Shown: piece by piece, positions 1 through 10,533 of the stretch
How positions within the stretch are numbered: position 1 is the stretch's first letter
Layout of the letters: each line of letters starts with the position of its first letter
Assembly (NCBI GenBank): GCA_903845935.1
Contig: CAIMZI010000107.1
Location: 1 to 64,000 of the forward strand
Length of the DNA stretch: 64,000 nt
From: an uncultured beta proteobacterium
GTDB lineage: Bacteria; Pseudomonadota; Gammaproteobacteria; Burkholderiales; Burkholderiaceae_C
Direction: 5' to 3'
Translations under genes and position numbers: made by a program
The notes under the pieces: generated by a model
Databases searched by the model: none
Told to the model about the DNA's origin: nothing
Seen by the model: only the letters and a program-made list of their open reading frames with translations

Positions 1-143
1 CCCACAGCCACATCCTGATTCCGCAGTGGTCTGCCTCCAGCTACCGCATGGCCTTTAACGCCTGGCACCTGGCCAAACCAAAGACCAGCCCGCCGTATTC
101 GCCGGGTGAAAGCTGGGCCATTGACACCTGGTGGGCGCGCTGA
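1..143 (+). CDS. ABC transporter substrate-binding protein, C-terminal end only (YejA-like)
   Basis: Only the last 46 codons are in the window, read from base 3 and ending in TGA at 141-143. The residues (HSHILIPQW near the left edge, ending DTWWAR) resemble the C-terminus of family 5 peptide/microcin C-type solute-binding proteins. The family call leans mainly on the three transporter genes that follow. The stop overlaps the ATG of the next gene as TGATG, so the genes are translationally coupled. In the family this protein is periplasmic and delivers oligopeptides to the membrane permease. Too little is visible to say more about substrate. Confidence 0.7.
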   Translation, partial: HSHILIPQWSASSYRMAFNAWHLAKPKTSPPYSPGESWAIDTWWAR

Positions 144-1168
144 TGGCGGCCTACATCCTCAAGCGCCTGGCGCTGATGCTGCCCACCTTGTTTGGCGTGC
201 TGTTCCTGACCTTTGTGGTGGTGCAGTTTGTGCCCGGCGGGCCGGTGGAGCAGTATCTGGCCGAGGCCCGGGCGGGTAAGGGAGTCAGCGCGGAAGGCGG
301 CGCTAGCTACCGGGGCTCACAGGGCGTGGACCCCAAGCGCTTAGAGCAGGCAAGGGCCCTTTATGGATTTGACAAGCCGGCGCCGGAGCGCTTCTGGCGC
401 ATGTTATGGCAGTTTGCCCACTTCGATCTGGGCACCAGTTTTTTCCAGAACCGTGCCGTCTCCCAGCTGATCTGGGAAAAGTTGCCGGTGTCCATGAGCC
501 TGGGGCTGTGGACCTTCTTTATCAGCTACCTGGTCGCCGTGCCGCTGGGTGTGGCTAAGGCGATGCGTGCCGGTTCGCGCTTTGACCTGCTCACCACGCT
601 GCTGATTCTGGTGGGCTATGCGATTCCCGGCTTTGTGCTGGGCGTGGCGCTGCTGGTTATCTTTGGCGGCCAGTTGCAGTGGTTTCCGCTGCGCGGATTG
701 ACGTCGAGCAACTGGGAGCAGTTGGCCTGGGGCGCGCGCATCACCGACTACCTCTGGCATATCGCCATGCCGGTCACGGCCATGGTGTTGGGCAGCTTTG
801 CGGTGACCGCCATGCTGACCAAGAACGCCTTCCTGGAGGAGATCCGCAAACAGTATGTGGTGACGGCCCGCGCCAAGGGCCTGTCGGAGCGGCGCGTGCT
901 GTGGAAGCATGTGATGCGCAACGCGCTAATCCCCATTGTCACCGGCTTTCCGGCGGCCTTTATTGGCGCCTTTTTCACCGGCTCGCTCCTGATCGAAACC
1001 CTGTTTTCTCTGGACGGTCTGGGCCTGCTCAGCTACGAGAGTGTGATCCGGCGCGACTATCCTGTGGTCATGGGCACGCTGTTTTTCTTTACCCTGATCG
1101 GGCTGGTGACCAAGCTCCTGTCCGATCTTTGCTATGTCTGGGTAGACCCCAGAGTTCGTTTTGATTAA
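143..1168 (+). CDS. yejB: Peptide/microcin C-type ABC transporter permease YejB
   Basis: A 341-residue inner-membrane permease of the binding-protein-dependent type. An N-terminal membrane helix (about residues 4-30) is followed by a periplasmic loop and then by the hydrophobic permease core. The EAA-like loop that contacts the ATPase is visible around TARAKGLSERRV. The ATG at 143 overlaps the stop of the preceding gene and is preferred over an in-frame GTG at 131. It pairs with the second permease YejE, whose start overlaps its end by 8 bases. In the family the YejB-YejE heterodimer imports oligopeptides and in some species microcin C. The exact substrate here cannot be read from sequence. 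Confidence 0.9.
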   Translation: MAAYILKRLALMLPTLFGVLFLTFVVVQFVPGGPVEQYLAEARAGKGVSAEGGASYRGSQGVDPKRLEQARALYGFDKPAPERFWRMLWQFAHFDLGTSFFQNRAVSQLIWEKLPVSMSLGLWTFFISYLVAVPLGVAKAMRAGSRFDLLTTLLILVGYAIPGFVLGVALLVIFGGQLQWFPLRGLTSSNWEQLAWGARITDYLWHIAMPVTAMVLGSFAVTAMLTKNAFLEEIRKQYVVTARAKGLSERRVLWKHVMRNALIPIVTGFPAAFIGAFFTGSLLIETLFSLDGLGLLSYESVIRRDYPVVMGTLFFFTLIGLVTKLLSDLCYVWVDPRVRFD

Positions 1169-2201
1169 GCCCACCGAATCCGTGTCTCCAACGCGGCGGG
1201 CCTGGGCGCGCTTCAGGCGTAACCGGCTGGGCTTTGTCAGCCTGGTAATTTTTTGCACCCTGGTGCTCCTGAGCCTGGCCGCTGAACTGGTGTCGAACGA
1301 CCGACCCTTGGTCGTCGTCTACCAGGGTCAGACCTATTGGCCCATTGCGCGCGACTACCCTGAGACCACCTTTGGCGGTGACTTCGCCACGCCCACCGAT
1401 TACCTCGATCCGTTTATCCGCCAGAAGCTGAACGAGCCCGGCAATTGGGCGCTGTTTGCGCCGAATCGCTACGGGCCCAAGACGCTCAATTACTTTGCCA
1501 AGTCGCCGAACCCGGCTCCACCCACGTCCGACAACTGGCTGGGCACCGATGACCGAGGCCGCGATCTGCTGGCCCAGTTAATTTACGGCTTTCGGGTCAG
1601 CGTGCTGTTTGCCTTGGCGCTGACCTTTACCGGTGTGTTGCTGGGCGTAATTGCCGGCGCCATCCAAGGATTTTTTGGTGGCAAGACCGATCTGGTTTTT
1701 CAGCGCTTTATCGAGATCTGGAGCTCCATGCCCGAGCTCTATTTGCTGATTATTTTTAGCGCCCTGTTTGCGCCCAGCGTGGCGCTGCTGCTCATCCTGC
1801 TCAGCCTGTTTGGCTGGATGGGATTGTCGGACTATGTGCGTGCCGAGTTCCTGCGCAACCGGCAGATGGACTATGTGCGTGCCGCCCGTGCCCTGGGTGT
1901 GTCCAACTGGAAAATCATCATCCGCCATGTGCTGCCCAATAGCCTGACGCCGGTGGTCACCTTTTTGCCTTTTCGCATGAGCGGCGCCATCCTGGCGTTG
2001 ACCTCGCTGGACTTTCTAGGCCTGGGTGTGCCGCCTGGCACCCCATCCCTGGGCGAGCTGCTGTCGCAGGGCAAGAACAATATCGACGCCTGGTGGATTT
2101 CGCTGTCCACCTTCGCCGTGCTGGTGATCACCCTGCTGCTCTTGACCTTTATGAGCGACGCCTTGCGCGATGCAGTGGACCAGAGAAAGGCCCAGGAATG
2201 A
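1161..2201 (+). CDS. yejE: Peptide/microcin C-type ABC transporter permease YejE
   Basis: A 346-residue permease, the partner of YejB. It has one N-terminal helix (about residues 23-45), a long periplasmic segment with the motif GTDDRGRDLL typical of DppC/YejE permeases, then a multi-helix core with the EAA loop near AARALGVSNWKI. Translation probably starts at TTG 1161, inside the end of yejB; no better start lies nearby. The stop TGA at 2199-2201 overlaps the ATG of yejF as ATGA. The overlaps show a tightly coupled operon. Confidence 0.9.
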   Translation: MIKPTESVSPTRRAWARFRRNRLGFVSLVIFCTLVLLSLAAELVSNDRPLVVVYQGQTYWPIARDYPETTFGGDFATPTDYLDPFIRQKLNEPGNWALFAPNRYGPKTLNYFAKSPNPAPPTSDNWLGTDDRGRDLLAQLIYGFRVSVLFALALTFTGVLLGVIAGAIQGFFGGKTDLVFQRFIEIWSSMPELYLLIIFSALFAPSVALLLILLSLFGWMGLSDYVRAEFLRNRQMDYVRAARALGVSNWKIIIRHVLPNSLTPVVTFLPFRMSGAILALTSLDFLGLGVPPGTPSLGELLSQGKNNIDAWWISLSTFAVLVITLLLLTFMSDALRDAVDQRKAQE

Positions 2202-3790
2202 GCCTGCTGTCGGTTCGCGGCCTGAATATCGCATTTGGTGGAAACGCCGTGGTGCATGGCGTGGATTTTGAGGTTGCAGTTGGAGAGAAGCTGGCCCTGG
2301 TCGGTGAGTCGGGCTCGGGCAAGACCGTCACCGCTCTGAGCATCCTGGGCCTGGTGGAGGGCGCACAGCTCAGTGGCCAACTGCTGTTTGAAACGCCGGA
2401 TGGCCCGGTCGATTTATTGCGTGTGCCGCCCAGACAACTGCGCGCAATTCGTGGCCAGGACATTGCCATGGTGTTCCAGGAACCCATGACCGCGCTGAAT
2501 CCGCTGTTCAGCATGGGCGAGCAGATCGCCGAGGTGTTGCAGCTTAAGAGGGGTCTGAGCGCACGCGACGCGATGCAAAAGGCCATAGACCTGCTGGCCG
2601 ACACCGGCATCGCCGAGCCGGAGCGCCGCGCCAAGGCGTTTGCACACCAACTCTCTGGCGGTCAGCGCCAGCGCGCCATGATTGCCATGGCACTGGCTTG
2701 CAGCCCGAAGTTACTCATCGCTGATGAGCCAACCACGGCCCTGGATGTGACGGTGCGCCAGCAGATTTTGGATCTGCTCGACGGCCTGCAAAAGAAGACC
2801 GGCATGGCCGTGCTCTTGATCACCCACGACCTCCACATGGTGCGGCGCTTTGCCGACCGGGTGCTGGTGATGGAGCGCGGCCAGATCGTCGAGCAGGGCA
2901 GGGTGGATTCCATTTTTGCCCACCCGGCCCACAGCTACACCCGCAGCCTGCTGGCCAGCAGACCGGTGCGCGATGTGGTGGACTTTTCGCCCGATGCGTC
3001 CGATGCGATTGGAACCCGTGGCCTGCGCGTGGCCTATCCGGTGCCCAAGCCGGGCTTTTCAGGATGGTTTTCCAAGGGCGAATTTGTGGCCGTGCAGGAT
3101 GCGGACCTGCGCCTGCAGGTTGGTCAGACCCTGGGCCTGGTGGGTGAATCCGGCTCCGGCAAATCCACGCTGGCCCTGGCCGTTCTGGGGCTTTTGAAGT
3201 TTTCCAACGAGGTCAGCGTGTTTGGCCGGGAATGGGGGCAGGGGCGCGCAGTCGATTTGCAAAACCGCAAGCAACTCCAGGTGGTGTTTCAGGATCCGTT
3301 TTCATCCCTGTCGCCGCGCATGACCTTGGAGGAAATTGTCGGCGAAGGACTGTCGGTCCATGCGCCGGAGCTGGCCCAGCTGGCGGTGCGAGAGCGGGTG
3401 CTGGCCGCCTTGCAGGAAGTGGGCCTGGACGAGACGCAGTTTCCCGGTCTGTTGCAGCGCTATCCGCACCAGTTCTCCGGCGGTCAACGCCAACGCATTG
3501 CGATTGCCCGCGCGCTGATCGTTCAACCCCGCGTGCTGGTGCTGGACGAACCCACCAGCGCGCTGGACGTCACCATGGCCCAGCAAATTCTGCAATTGCT
3601 GCAGCGCCTGCAGGCGGAGCATGGTCTGGCCTATCTGCTGATCACCCATGATGTGGCGCTGGTGCGCGCCATGGCACACCATGTGGCGGTGATGAAAGAC
3701 GGGCAAATTGTCGAGCAGGGCACGGTACAGGCCGTATTCGAGTCGCCAACCCAGGACTACACCCGCAGCCTGCTCGCCTCCAGCGATTAA
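2198..3790 (+). CDS. yejF: Peptide/microcin C-type ABC transporter, dual ATPase YejF
   Basis: A 530-residue cytoplasmic ATPase with two complete ABC modules in one chain. Each half shows a Walker A motif (GESGSGKT, then GESGSGKST), an ABC signature (LSGGQRQR, then FSGGQRQR) and a Walker B with catalytic Glu (LLIADEPTTALD, then LVLDEPTSALD). Each half ends with the oligopeptide-transporter extension that reads YTRSLLAS. The reading frame is open upstream to 2093, but the ATG at 2198 overlaps the yejE stop by four bases and is the likely start. It powers import through YejB-YejE. An intrinsic terminator-like hairpin follows at 3848-3879. Confidence 0.93.
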   Translation: MSLLSVRGLNIAFGGNAVVHGVDFEVAVGEKLALVGESGSGKTVTALSILGLVEGAQLSGQLLFETPDGPVDLLRVPPRQLRAIRGQDIAMVFQEPMTALNPLFSMGEQIAEVLQLKRGLSARDAMQKAIDLLADTGIAEPERRAKAFAHQLSGGQRQRAMIAMALACSPKLLIADEPTTALDVTVRQQILDLLDGLQKKTGMAVLLITHDLHMVRRFADRVLVMERGQIVEQGRVDSIFAHPAHSYTRSLLASRPVRDVVDFSPDASDAIGTRGLRVAYPVPKPGFSGWFSKGEFVAVQDADLRLQVGQTLGLVGESGSGKSTLALAVLGLLKFSNEVSVFGREWGQGRAVDLQNRKQLQVVFQDPFSSLSPRMTLEEIVGEGLSVHAPELAQLAVRERVLAALQEVGLDETQFPGLLQRYPHQFSGGQRQRIAIARALIVQPRVLVLDEPTSALDVTMAQQILQLLQRLQAEHGLAYLLITHDVALVRAMAHHVAVMKDGQIVEQGTVQAVFESPTQDYTRSLLASSD

Positions 3791-3847
3791 TGGCTTCAGA
3801 ATCAAGGCACTTAGCCCTTGATTAGGTTACAATCCAAGCTCACGACC

Positions 3848-3879
3848 AAACGGGCGGGTATTTACCGCCCGTTTTTTTT
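3848..3879 (+). terminator. Intrinsic terminator hairpin between yejF and rimP
   Basis: A GC-rich stem (CGGGCGG at 3851-3857 pairing with CCGCCCG at 3865-3871) is flanked by AAA/TTT pairs and followed by a run of eight T. A further pairing of CGACC (3843-3847) with GGTCG (3880-3884) could extend the structure around the T run. It is placed to end the yej transcript. A possible -10 hexamer TACAAT at 3828-3833 lies just upstream, so it could instead be a leader terminator (attenuator) for rimP; no convincing -35 accompanies that -10. Confidence 0.8.
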
Positions 3880-3895
3880 GGTCGATTGTTTTTAG

Positions 3896-3934
3896 CACGT
3901 GTTTATGACAAGTGTTTATGTCAGGTGTTTTGGG
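3896..3934 (+). repeat. Three tandem 13-base direct repeats in the rimP leader
   Basis: Three consecutive 13-base units start at 3896, 3909 and 3922. The first two read CACGTGTTTATGA and CAAGTGTTTATGT; the third, CAGGTGTTTTGGG, has drifted. They lie between the terminator hairpin and the rimP start. They may be a protein-binding array or a chance microduplication; nothing in the sequence decides this. Confidence 0.55.
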
Positions 3935-3962
3935 TTACTTTTGCAATAGGAATTGAGACGGC

Positions 3963-4586
3963 GTGGCGCTTCAGGAAATCGTTGAACAGACAGTCAGTGG
4001 CTTAGGTTATGACCTGGTGGAGATTGAACGCTCCGCCGGTGGGCTGCTGCGCATCACCATCGATTTGCCCTGGACCCAGCCTGCCGAGGGCGCTGTAGCG
4101 GCTGATCAGTTCATCAATGTGGAAGACTGCGAAAAGGTCAACCGCCAGCTGTTGTTTGCCCTGGAAGTGGATGGAATCGAATATAAGCGGCTGGAGGTTT
4201 CCTCGCCCGGTATCGACCGTCCCTTGCGCCATGCCGCAGATTTTGAGCGTTTTGTCGGCCATGTGATTGACCTCACCTTGAAGGCGCCCATGGGTGCTGC
4301 GGCCAACGGCCAGGTGCATGCCAGTCGCAAGAAATTTCGCGGCACGCTGGAGCGTGTGTCCCACGAAGACGGCGCAGTGAGCTGGCAAATTGTCTGGAGC
4401 GATGCGCCTCCAGCCAAGCCGGGCCAAAGGATTAGCAAGAAGCGTGTGCCGCCACCGATGCAGGTGCTGGGCTTTACGCTGGATGAGATACGTGAATCGC
4501 GCCTGGCTCCGATTGTGAGCTTCAAGGGGCTCGGACAGGGTGGCAGCACGGGTGGCGAAGAGCCGGCCGTGGGCCAGGAAGTTTAG
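3963..4586 (+). CDS. rimP: Ribosome maturation factor RimP
   Basis: A 207-residue cytoplasmic protein that helps mature the 30S ribosomal subunit. The N-terminal domain begins with the typical [17 protein letters not shown], and the family core motif [10 protein letters not shown] is present near residues 78-87. The C-terminal SH3-like domain is longer than in E. coli, with extra residues around the segment [10 protein letters not shown], as I expect for betaproteobacteria. The start is GTG at 3963. It is first in the rimP-nusA-infB-rbfA-truB-typA cluster, the standard arrangement linking ribosome assembly and transcription factors. Confidence 0.95.
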   Translation: MALQEIVEQTVSGLGYDLVEIERSAGGLLRITIDLPWTQPAEGAVAADQFINVEDCEKVNRQLLFALEVDGIEYKRLEVSSPGIDRPLRHAADFERFVGHVIDLTLKAPMGAAANGQVHASRKKFRGTLERVSHEDGAVSWQIVWSDAPPAKPGQRISKKRVPPPMQVLGFTLDEIRESRLAPIVSFKGLGQGGSTGGEEPAVGQEV

Positions 4587-4623
4587 TTTTGTTGTTGATA
4601 AGAGTGATCAGGAGAGTCATGGC

Positions 4624-6120
4624 ATGAATCGCGAATTGTTGATGCTGGTTGAAGCTATTTCCCGTGAGAAAAACGTGGAACGTGATGTGGTGTTGGGCGC
4701 TGTGGAAGCGGCCCTGGCGCAAGCCACCAAAAAGCTCTACCCCGGTGAAGTGGACATCCGGGTGGCATTGGACCGCGACAGCGGAAGCTACGAAACCTTC
4801 CGCCGTTGGCATGTGGTACCGGATGAAGCCGGACTGCAACTGCCCGACCAGGAAATCCTGCTGTTTGAAGCGCTGGAGCAAATTCCCGACATTGAGGTCG
4901 ATGAATACATCGAGGAATCGGTTCCTTCGGTGCCTATCGGACGCATTGGCGCCATGGCTGCCAAGCAGGTGATTCTGCAAAAGATCCGTGATGCCGAGCG
5001 CGAGATGCTGCTCAACGACTTCATGGCGCGCGGCGAAAAGATTTTCGTCGGCACCGTCAAGCGCATGGACAAGGGCGACATCATTGTGGAGAGCGGCCGT
5101 GTCGAAGGTCGTCTGCGCCGCAGCGAAATGATCCCCAAGGAAAATCTGCGCACCGGTGACCGCGTGCGCGCCATGATCATGGAAGTGGACCTGACCCTGC
5201 GCGGCGCACCGATTGTGCTGTCGCGTTCGGCTCCCGAATTCATGATCGAGCTGTTCCGCCAGGAAGTGCCCGAAATCGAGCAAGGCCTGCTGGAGATCAA
5301 GTCCTGCGCCCGGGATTCCGGTTCGCGCGCCAAGATTGCCGTGCTGTCGCACGACAAGCGCGTCGACCCCATTGGCACCTGCGTCGGAGTGCGTGGCACC
5401 CGCGTCAACGGTGTCACCAACGAGTTGGCCGGTGAGCGTGTAGACATCGTGCTGTGGAGCGAGGATCCTGCACAGTTTGTGATCGGTGCCCTGGCCCCAG
5501 CCAATGTATCCAGCATCGTGGTGGACGAAGAGCGCCATGCCATGGATGTGGTGGTCGATGAAGAGAACCTGGCGATTGCCATCGGTCGCGGCGGACAAAA
5601 TGTGCGCCTGGCTTCCGAGTTGACCGGCTGGAAAATCAACATCATGGATGCGGCTGAGTCTGCCCAGAAGCTGGCTAACGAGACCGATTCGGGTCGCCGC
5701 CTGTTCATGGAAAAGCTCGATGTGGACGAAGAGATTGCCGACATTCTGATTGCAGAAGGCTTTACCAGCCTGGAAGAAGTGGCCTACGTTCCGCTGCAGG
5801 AAATGTTGGAAATTGAGAGCTTCGACGAAGACACGGTGCATGAACTGCGCAACCGTGCGAAAGACGCCTTGCTGACGATGGAAATCGCACACGAGGAAAG
5901 TGTCGAAGAAGTGTCGCAAGACCTGCGTGATCTGGAAGGCCTGACACCTGAGTTGATTGGCAAGCTGGCAGAAAAGGGCGTTCACACCCGTGACGACCTG
6001 GCCGACCTGGCTGTTGACGAACTCACCGACATCACCGCTCAGACCGCTGATGAGGCCCATGCCCTGATCATGAAAGCGCGCGCACATTGGTTTACCAATG
6101 ACGCCGTTCGCCCAGAGTAA
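4624..6120 (+). CDS. nusA: Transcription termination/antitermination protein NusA
   Basis: A 498-residue RNA polymerase-binding factor that controls pausing, termination and antitermination. In order: N-terminal polymerase-binding domain (about 1-125), S1 domain (about 135-200, [16 protein letters not shown]), two KH domains (about 230-345, with [11 protein letters not shown] and [13 protein letters not shown]), and C-terminal helix-hairpin-helix acidic repeats (about 365-490). The start at 4624 follows a strong AGGAGAG ribosome-binding site. The frame is open further upstream into rimP, but those residues do not belong to NusA. Confidence 0.97.
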   Translation: MNRELLMLVEAISREKNVERDVVLGAVEAALAQATKKLYPGEVDIRVALDRDSGSYETFRRWHVVPDEAGLQLPDQEILLFEALEQIPDIEVDEYIEESVPSVPIGRIGAMAAKQVILQKIRDAEREMLLNDFMARGEKIFVGTVKRMDKGDIIVESGRVEGRLRRSEMIPKENLRTGDRVRAMIMEVDLTLRGAPIVLSRSAPEFMIELFRQEVPEIEQGLLEIKSCARDSGSRAKIAVLSHDKRVDPIGTCVGVRGTRVNGVTNELAGERVDIVLWSEDPAQFVIGALAPANVSSIVVDEERHAMDVVVDEENLAIAIGRGGQNVRLASELTGWKINIMDAAESAQKLANETDSGRRLFMEKLDVDEEIADILIAEGFTSLEEVAYVPLQEMLEIESFDEDTVHELRNRAKDALLTMEIAHEESVEEVSQDLRDLEGLTPELIGKLAEKGVHTRDDLADLAVDELTDITAQTADEAHALIMKARAHWFTNDAVRPE

Positions 6121-6202
6121 TGGTCATGCAATAGAAATCCAGTAATGGTTGGCGGTTGCCTCACAAGGGCACTGCGAACCGACCCAAAGGTTACATAAAC
6201 AA

Positions 6203-9133
6203 ATGTCTAGTACGACCGTCGCCGAGTTTGCCAATGAACTCAAAAAATCCACCGATACGCTGCTGGAGCAGCTGAAGTCGGCCGGTGTAGCCAAGAACGC
6301 TGCATCCGACCCACTGACTGATGCCGACAAGCACAAGTTGCTCGGTTTTCTGCAAAGCAGCCATGGCACGAATTCGCCAGAGCGCAAGAAAATCACCTTG
6401 GTGAAGAAGCAGACCACCGAGATCAAGCAGGCCGATTCCAGTGGCAAGGCGCGCACCATTCAGGTGGAAGTGCGCAAGAAGCGCACCTTTGTCCGACGCG
6501 AAGACGGCACCGACCAGCCCATAGACGGCATAGAGCATGAGCATGAAGAGGTGGAGCAAGCAGCGCCGGCGGTAGACCATGCGGAACTGACGCGCCGCGA
6601 AGAAGAGGCCCGTGGCCAGGCTGAGTTGATTCGCAGGCAGGAAGAAGAGCTGGCCGAGCGCCGCAAGGAACGCGAAGAGCAGGACGTCAAGGCCGCCCAA
6701 GTTGCCAGTGAAGCCGCTGCCAAACAGGCCGCTGACGTGCTTGCTGCTAAAGAGCAGGCTGCTCGGGATGCCGCTACCAAGCCGCAGGTCAAGGTCAAGA
6801 TTAAAGTGCCAGAGATCGATCACGCCGCCGTCGCCGCTGCGGCTGCGGCCGCTGCCGAACTCAAGCGCGTGCAGGACGCAGAAAAAGCGGCCGCCGCCGT
6901 TGCTGCCTCCAAGGTGCAGGCGATTGAAGACGCATCGCGCGCAGCCGATCTGGGTGACCGCCGTCGCAAGGCCGAGGCTGAAGCCGCCGCCATCCGCACC
7001 ATGATGTCAGCGCCCAAGCGCGTGTTGGTTGCCAAGCGTCCCGAAGAACTGCGTGCAGAAGCCGCAGCCAAGGCCGGCATCAAGGGCACGCTGCACAAGC
7101 CGCCAGCCGGTACGGTGCCGCCTAAGCCGGGCGTCAAGCCTGCTGCTGGCACGGCCGCACCGGCCGCACCTGGCGCCAACAAGGAAGTCAAATCCGCCAA
7201 GCTGTCTAGCAGCTGGGCTGGAGATCCTGCCAAGAAGAAAGAACTCAAGACCCGTGGCGACACCGGTGCTGGTGCCGGTAGGTCGACCAACTGGCGCACA
7301 GGACCACGTGGCCGGCGTGGCAGCAATGACCGCGATCGCGACCATCACCAGCAGCAGCAGGCCGCAGTGGAAACCCGCATCCTGGAAGTGCACGTGCCGG
7401 AAACCATCACCGTGGCCGAACTGGCACACAAGATGGCAGTCAAGGCCTCCGAGGTCATCAAGCAATTGATGAAGCTGGGCCAAATGGTCACCATCAACCA
7501 GCCGCTGGACCAGGACACCGCCATGATTTTGGTGGAAGACATGGGCCACAAGGCCGTGGTTGCCGCACTCGATGATCCCGAAGCCTTTACCGACGACGAA
7601 ACACTGGGTCAGCATTCGGAATCGCTGCCGCGCGCGCCTGTCGTCACCGTCATGGGTCACGTCGACCATGGCAAGACCTCGCTGTTGGATTACATCCGTC
7701 GCGCCAAGGTGGCGGCCGGCGAAGCCGGTGGCATTACCCAGCACATTGGTGCTTACCACGTGGAAACTCCGCGCGGTATGGTGTCCTTCCTCGACACCCC
7801 TGGTCACGAGGCCTTCACGGCCATGCGTGCCCGCGGTGCCAAGGCCACTGACATTGTGATTTTGGTGGTCGCAGCCGACGACGGCGTGATGCCGCAGACC
7901 AAGGAAGCCATCAAGCACGCCAAGGCGGCCGGTGTTCCTATCGTGGTGGCCATTACCAAGTCGGACAAGCCCGATGCCAACTTCGAGCGCGTCAAAAACG
8001 AGCTGGTGGTGGAAGAGGTGGTGCCGGAAGAATTCGGTGGTGAATCGCCCTTTGTGGCGGTGTCCTCCAAGACCGGCATGGGCATTGATGCCTTGCTGGA
8101 ACAGGTGCTGTTGCAGGCCGAAGTGCTGGAACTCAAGGCGCCAGTCGATGCCATGGCCAAGGGCCTGGTGATTGAAGCCAAGTTGGACAAGGGCCGCGGC
8201 CCGGTGGCCACGGTCCTGATCCAGTCCGGTACGCTCAAGGCGGGCGACGTGGTGTTGGCCGGCCAGACCTATGGCCGCGTGCGCGCCATGCTGGACGAGA
8301 ACGGTAAGACCATCAAGTCTGCCGGCCCTTCGATTCCCGTGGAAATCCAGGGCCTGACCGAAGTGCCCCAGGCCGGTGATGAATTCATGGTGATGTCCGA
8401 CGAACGCCGGGCCCGTGAAATTGCTACCTACCGCGCCGGCAAGTTCCGCAACACCAAGCTGGCCAAACAGCAAGCCGCCAAGCTGGAAAACATGTTCTCG
8501 GACCTGTCGTCTGGCGACGTCAAGATGCTGCCCATCATTGTCAAGTCCGACGTGCAGGGTTCGCAGGAAGCCTTGGCGCAGTCCCTGCTCAAGCTGTCCA
8601 CCGACGAAGTCAAGGTGCAAATGGTCTACTCGGCCGTGGGTGCCATCAGCGAATCCGACATCAATTTGGCGATTGCGTCCAAGTCGGTGGTGATCGGCTT
8701 CAATGTGCGAGCCGATGCCGGTGCGCGCAAACTGGCCGAAAACAACGGTGTGGATATCCGCTACTACAACATCATTTACGACGCGGTCGATGAGTTGAAG
8801 GCGGCCATGTCAGGCATGTTGGCCCCAGAAAAGCGCGAAGAGATCATCGGTTCGGCCGAGATCCGCACCGTGTTCGTGGCCTCCAAGATCGGTACAGTTG
8901 CCGGTTGTATGGTCACCAGCGGACTGGTCAATCGCAGCGCGCATTTCCGCCTGTTGCGCAACAACGTGGTGATCTACACCGGCGAACTGGACTCACTGAA
9001 GCGCATGAAGGACGATGTGCGCGAAGTCAAGGAAGGCTTCGAGTGCGGTATCAAGCTCAAGAACTACAACGACATCAACGTGGGTGATCAGCTCGAGTTC
9101 TTTGAAATTCGTGAAATCGCCCGGACGCTGTAA
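6203..9133 (+). CDS. infB: Translation initiation factor IF-2
   Basis: A 976-residue GTPase that brings fMet-tRNA to the ribosome. The start [13 protein letters not shown] gives the typical first IF2-N domain. A long low-complexity linker follows, rich in Glu, Lys, Arg and runs of Ala (about residues 110-380). A second IF2-N region (residues from [16 protein letters not shown]) precedes the G domain with [14 protein letters not shown] and TKSD motifs. Domains II-IV and the C-terminal fMet-tRNA-binding domain complete it. The linker length explains why it is larger than the E. coli protein. It sits in the operon after nusA with rbfA directly behind. Confidence 0.97.
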   Translation: MSSTTVAEFANELKKSTDTLLEQLKSAGVAKNAASDPLTDADKHKLLGFLQSSHGTNSPERKKITLVKKQTTEIKQADSSGKARTIQVEVRKKRTFVRREDGTDQPIDGIEHEHEEVEQAAPAVDHAELTRREEEARGQAELIRRQEEELAERRKEREEQDVKAAQVASEAAAKQAADVLAAKEQAARDAATKPQVKVKIKVPEIDHAAVAAAAAAAAELKRVQDAEKAAAAVAASKVQAIEDASRAADLGDRRRKAEAEAAAIRTMMSAPKRVLVAKRPEELRAEAAAKAGIKGTLHKPPAGTVPPKPGVKPAAGTAAPAAPGANKEVKSAKLSSSWAGDPAKKKELKTRGDTGAGAGRSTNWRTGPRGRRGSNDRDRDHHQQQQAAVETRILEVHVPETITVAELAHKMAVKASEVIKQLMKLGQMVTINQPLDQDTAMILVEDMGHKAVVAALDDPEAFTDDETLGQHSESLPRAPVVTVMGHVDHGKTSLLDYIRRAKVAAGEAGGITQHIGAYHVETPRGMVSFLDTPGHEAFTAMRARGAKATDIVILVVAADDGVMPQTKEAIKHAKAAGVPIVVAITKSDKPDANFERVKNELVVEEVVPEEFGGESPFVAVSSKTGMGIDALLEQVLLQAEVLELKAPVDAMAKGLVIEAKLDKGRGPVATVLIQSGTLKAGDVVLAGQTYGRVRAMLDENGKTIKSAGPSIPVEIQGLTEVPQAGDEFMVMSDERRAREIATYRAGKFRNTKLAKQQAAKLENMFSDLSSGDVKMLPIIVKSDVQGSQEALAQSLLKLSTDEVKVQMVYSAVGAISESDINLAIASKSVVIGFNVRADAGARKLAENNGVDIRYYNIIYDAVDELKAAMSGMLAPEKREEIIGSAEIRTVFVASKIGTVAGCMVTSGLVNRSAHFRLLRNNVVIYTGELDSLKRMKDDVREVKEGFECGIKLKNYNDINVGDQLEFFEIREIARTL

Positions 9134-9139
9134 GACCCC

Positions 9140-9511
9140 ATGGTGAAGAAAAAGTCATCCACACCCAACCGCGGCTTTCGCGTCGCCGATCAGATCCAGC
9201 GGGATCTGACCGAGCTGATTGCGCGCGAGCTCAAAGACCCGCGGGTGGGCATGGTGACCATCCAGGCGGTGGAGGTCACGCCCGATTACGCGCATGCCAA
9301 GGTGTTTTTCAGCCTGCTGGTGGGAGATCCGGTGCAAACCGCCGAAGGTCTGAATCAGGCTGCGGGTTTTTTGCGTGCCGGTTTGTTTAAGCGTCTGCAC
9401 ATTCATACCGTGCCGACCTTGCACTTTCACTTTGACCAGACAGTGGAGCGCGCGGCTGATATGAATGCGCTGATTGCCAAGGCAGTCGCAAGCAAGGCCA
9501 AAGAGGACTAG
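9140..9511 (+). CDS. rbfA: 30S ribosome-binding factor RbfA
   Basis: A 123-residue KH-type factor for late 30S subunit assembly and 16S rRNA 5'-end maturation. The family features [14 protein letters not shown] near the N-terminus, the segment [15 protein letters not shown] and the C-terminal [10 protein letters not shown] are all present. It starts six bases after infB and ends two bases before truB, so the three are co-transcribed. Confidence 0.96.
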   Translation: MVKKKSSTPNRGFRVADQIQRDLTELIARELKDPRVGMVTIQAVEVTPDYAHAKVFFSLLVGDPVQTAEGLNQAAGFLRAGLFKRLHIHTVPTLHFHFDQTVERAADMNALIAKAVASKAKED

Positions 9512-9513
9512 CC

Positions 9514-10524
9514 ATGGAATCTGTCGTGCTGTCCCAGGGTGCGGCTGCTGCTCCCACGGGCGGCAAGCAGCAACGCGTGAAGGTACAGCGCAGACCGGTG
9601 CACGGTGTGCTGCTGTTGGACAAGCCGATTGGTTTTTCTAGCAACCAGGCTTTGCAAAAGGTGAAATGGTTGCTCAGGGCCGAGAAAGCGGGCCACACCG
9701 GCACGCTGGATCCGCTGGCCACCGGTGTGCTGCCGATTTGTTTTGGTGCAGCGACCAAGTTCAGCCAGATGCATCTGGATGCCGACAAGGGCTATGCGAC
9801 CACGCTGCGCCTTGGCATCAAGACCAGCACGGCAGATGCCGAAGGAGTGGTGATAGTAGAGCGGCCGGTGCAGGTGACGATGGAGCAGTTGGAGCAGGTG
9901 GTACTCAGATTTACGGGCCCGATTGCCCAGGTGCCGCCCATGCACAGCGCCCTGAAGAAGGATGGGAAGGCTCTGTATGAATATGCCAGGGCCGGCATTG
10001 AGATTGAGCGCGAGGCGCGCCATGTGACGATTTACAGCATCCAGATCGTGGGAGAACGGCTGGAAGCGGAGAAGCCCGAAGTGGACTTGGTGGTGGAGTG
10101 CAGCAAGGGCACCTACATCCGCACTTTGGGTGAAGACATTGGTGAGGCGCTGGGTTGTGGCGCACACCTGAGTGCATTGCGGCGCATACGCACCGGCGGC
10201 TTTGACGCGTCGCAGTGTGTAAGCGTGGCGGCACTGGAGGCCATGACGGATGAACAACGTCTGGCCTGTGTTCGACCTTCCGAAGACCTGCTCGCAGGTC
10301 ATACGGTGGTCACGCTGGATGCCGACAATGCGGCACGGTTTCTAAGTGGTATGCGCAGACGCGGTGCCTGGAGTGATGCGCAGGCAGTGGCAGTTTTTGC
10401 ACAAGCCCCGCGCGCACTTCTGGGTAGCGCGCATGTGAAAGGCGGGGAGTTGATCCCCACGCGGCTCTTGAGTCCGCCCGAGGTCAGTGAATCCCTGCTA
10501 CAGCAGCAGTTAATGAATGTTTGA
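9514..10524 (+). CDS. truB: tRNA pseudouridine(55) synthase TruB
   Basis: A 336-residue enzyme that converts U55 of the tRNA T loop to pseudouridine. The catalytic Asp lies in the motif [15 protein letters not shown], and the second family motif [13 protein letters not shown] is seen about 140 residues later. A C-terminal PUA-like tail extends to the end. About 30 extra residues precede the usual start of the family (GVLLLDKP), including an Ala/Gly-rich and basic stretch. It follows rbfA by two bases. Confidence 0.95.
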   Translation: MESVVLSQGAAAAPTGGKQQRVKVQRRPVHGVLLLDKPIGFSSNQALQKVKWLLRAEKAGHTGTLDPLATGVLPICFGAATKFSQMHLDADKGYATTLRLGIKTSTADAEGVVIVERPVQVTMEQLEQVVLRFTGPIAQVPPMHSALKKDGKALYEYARAGIEIEREARHVTIYSIQIVGERLEAEKPEVDLVVECSKGTYIRTLGEDIGEALGCGAHLSALRRIRTGGFDASQCVSVAALEAMTDEQRLACVRPSEDLLAGHTVVTLDADNAARFLSGMRRRGAWSDAQAVAVFAQAPRALLGSAHVKGGELIPTRLLSPPEVSESLLQQQLMNV

Positions 10525-10533
10525 AAGTGAAAT

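Noticed and set aside
4619-4627. Two-codon open frame ATG GCA TGA overlapping the nusA start
   Set aside because: The ribosome-binding site is only about two bases from this ATG and well spaced from the nusA ATG. It is probably chance.
4522-6087. Long open frame on the minus strand across nusA (over 500 codons)
   Set aside because: It is the antisense shadow of a clear nusA. High-GC codon bias leaves such frames open. The product is rich in His and Gln with no recognisable domain.
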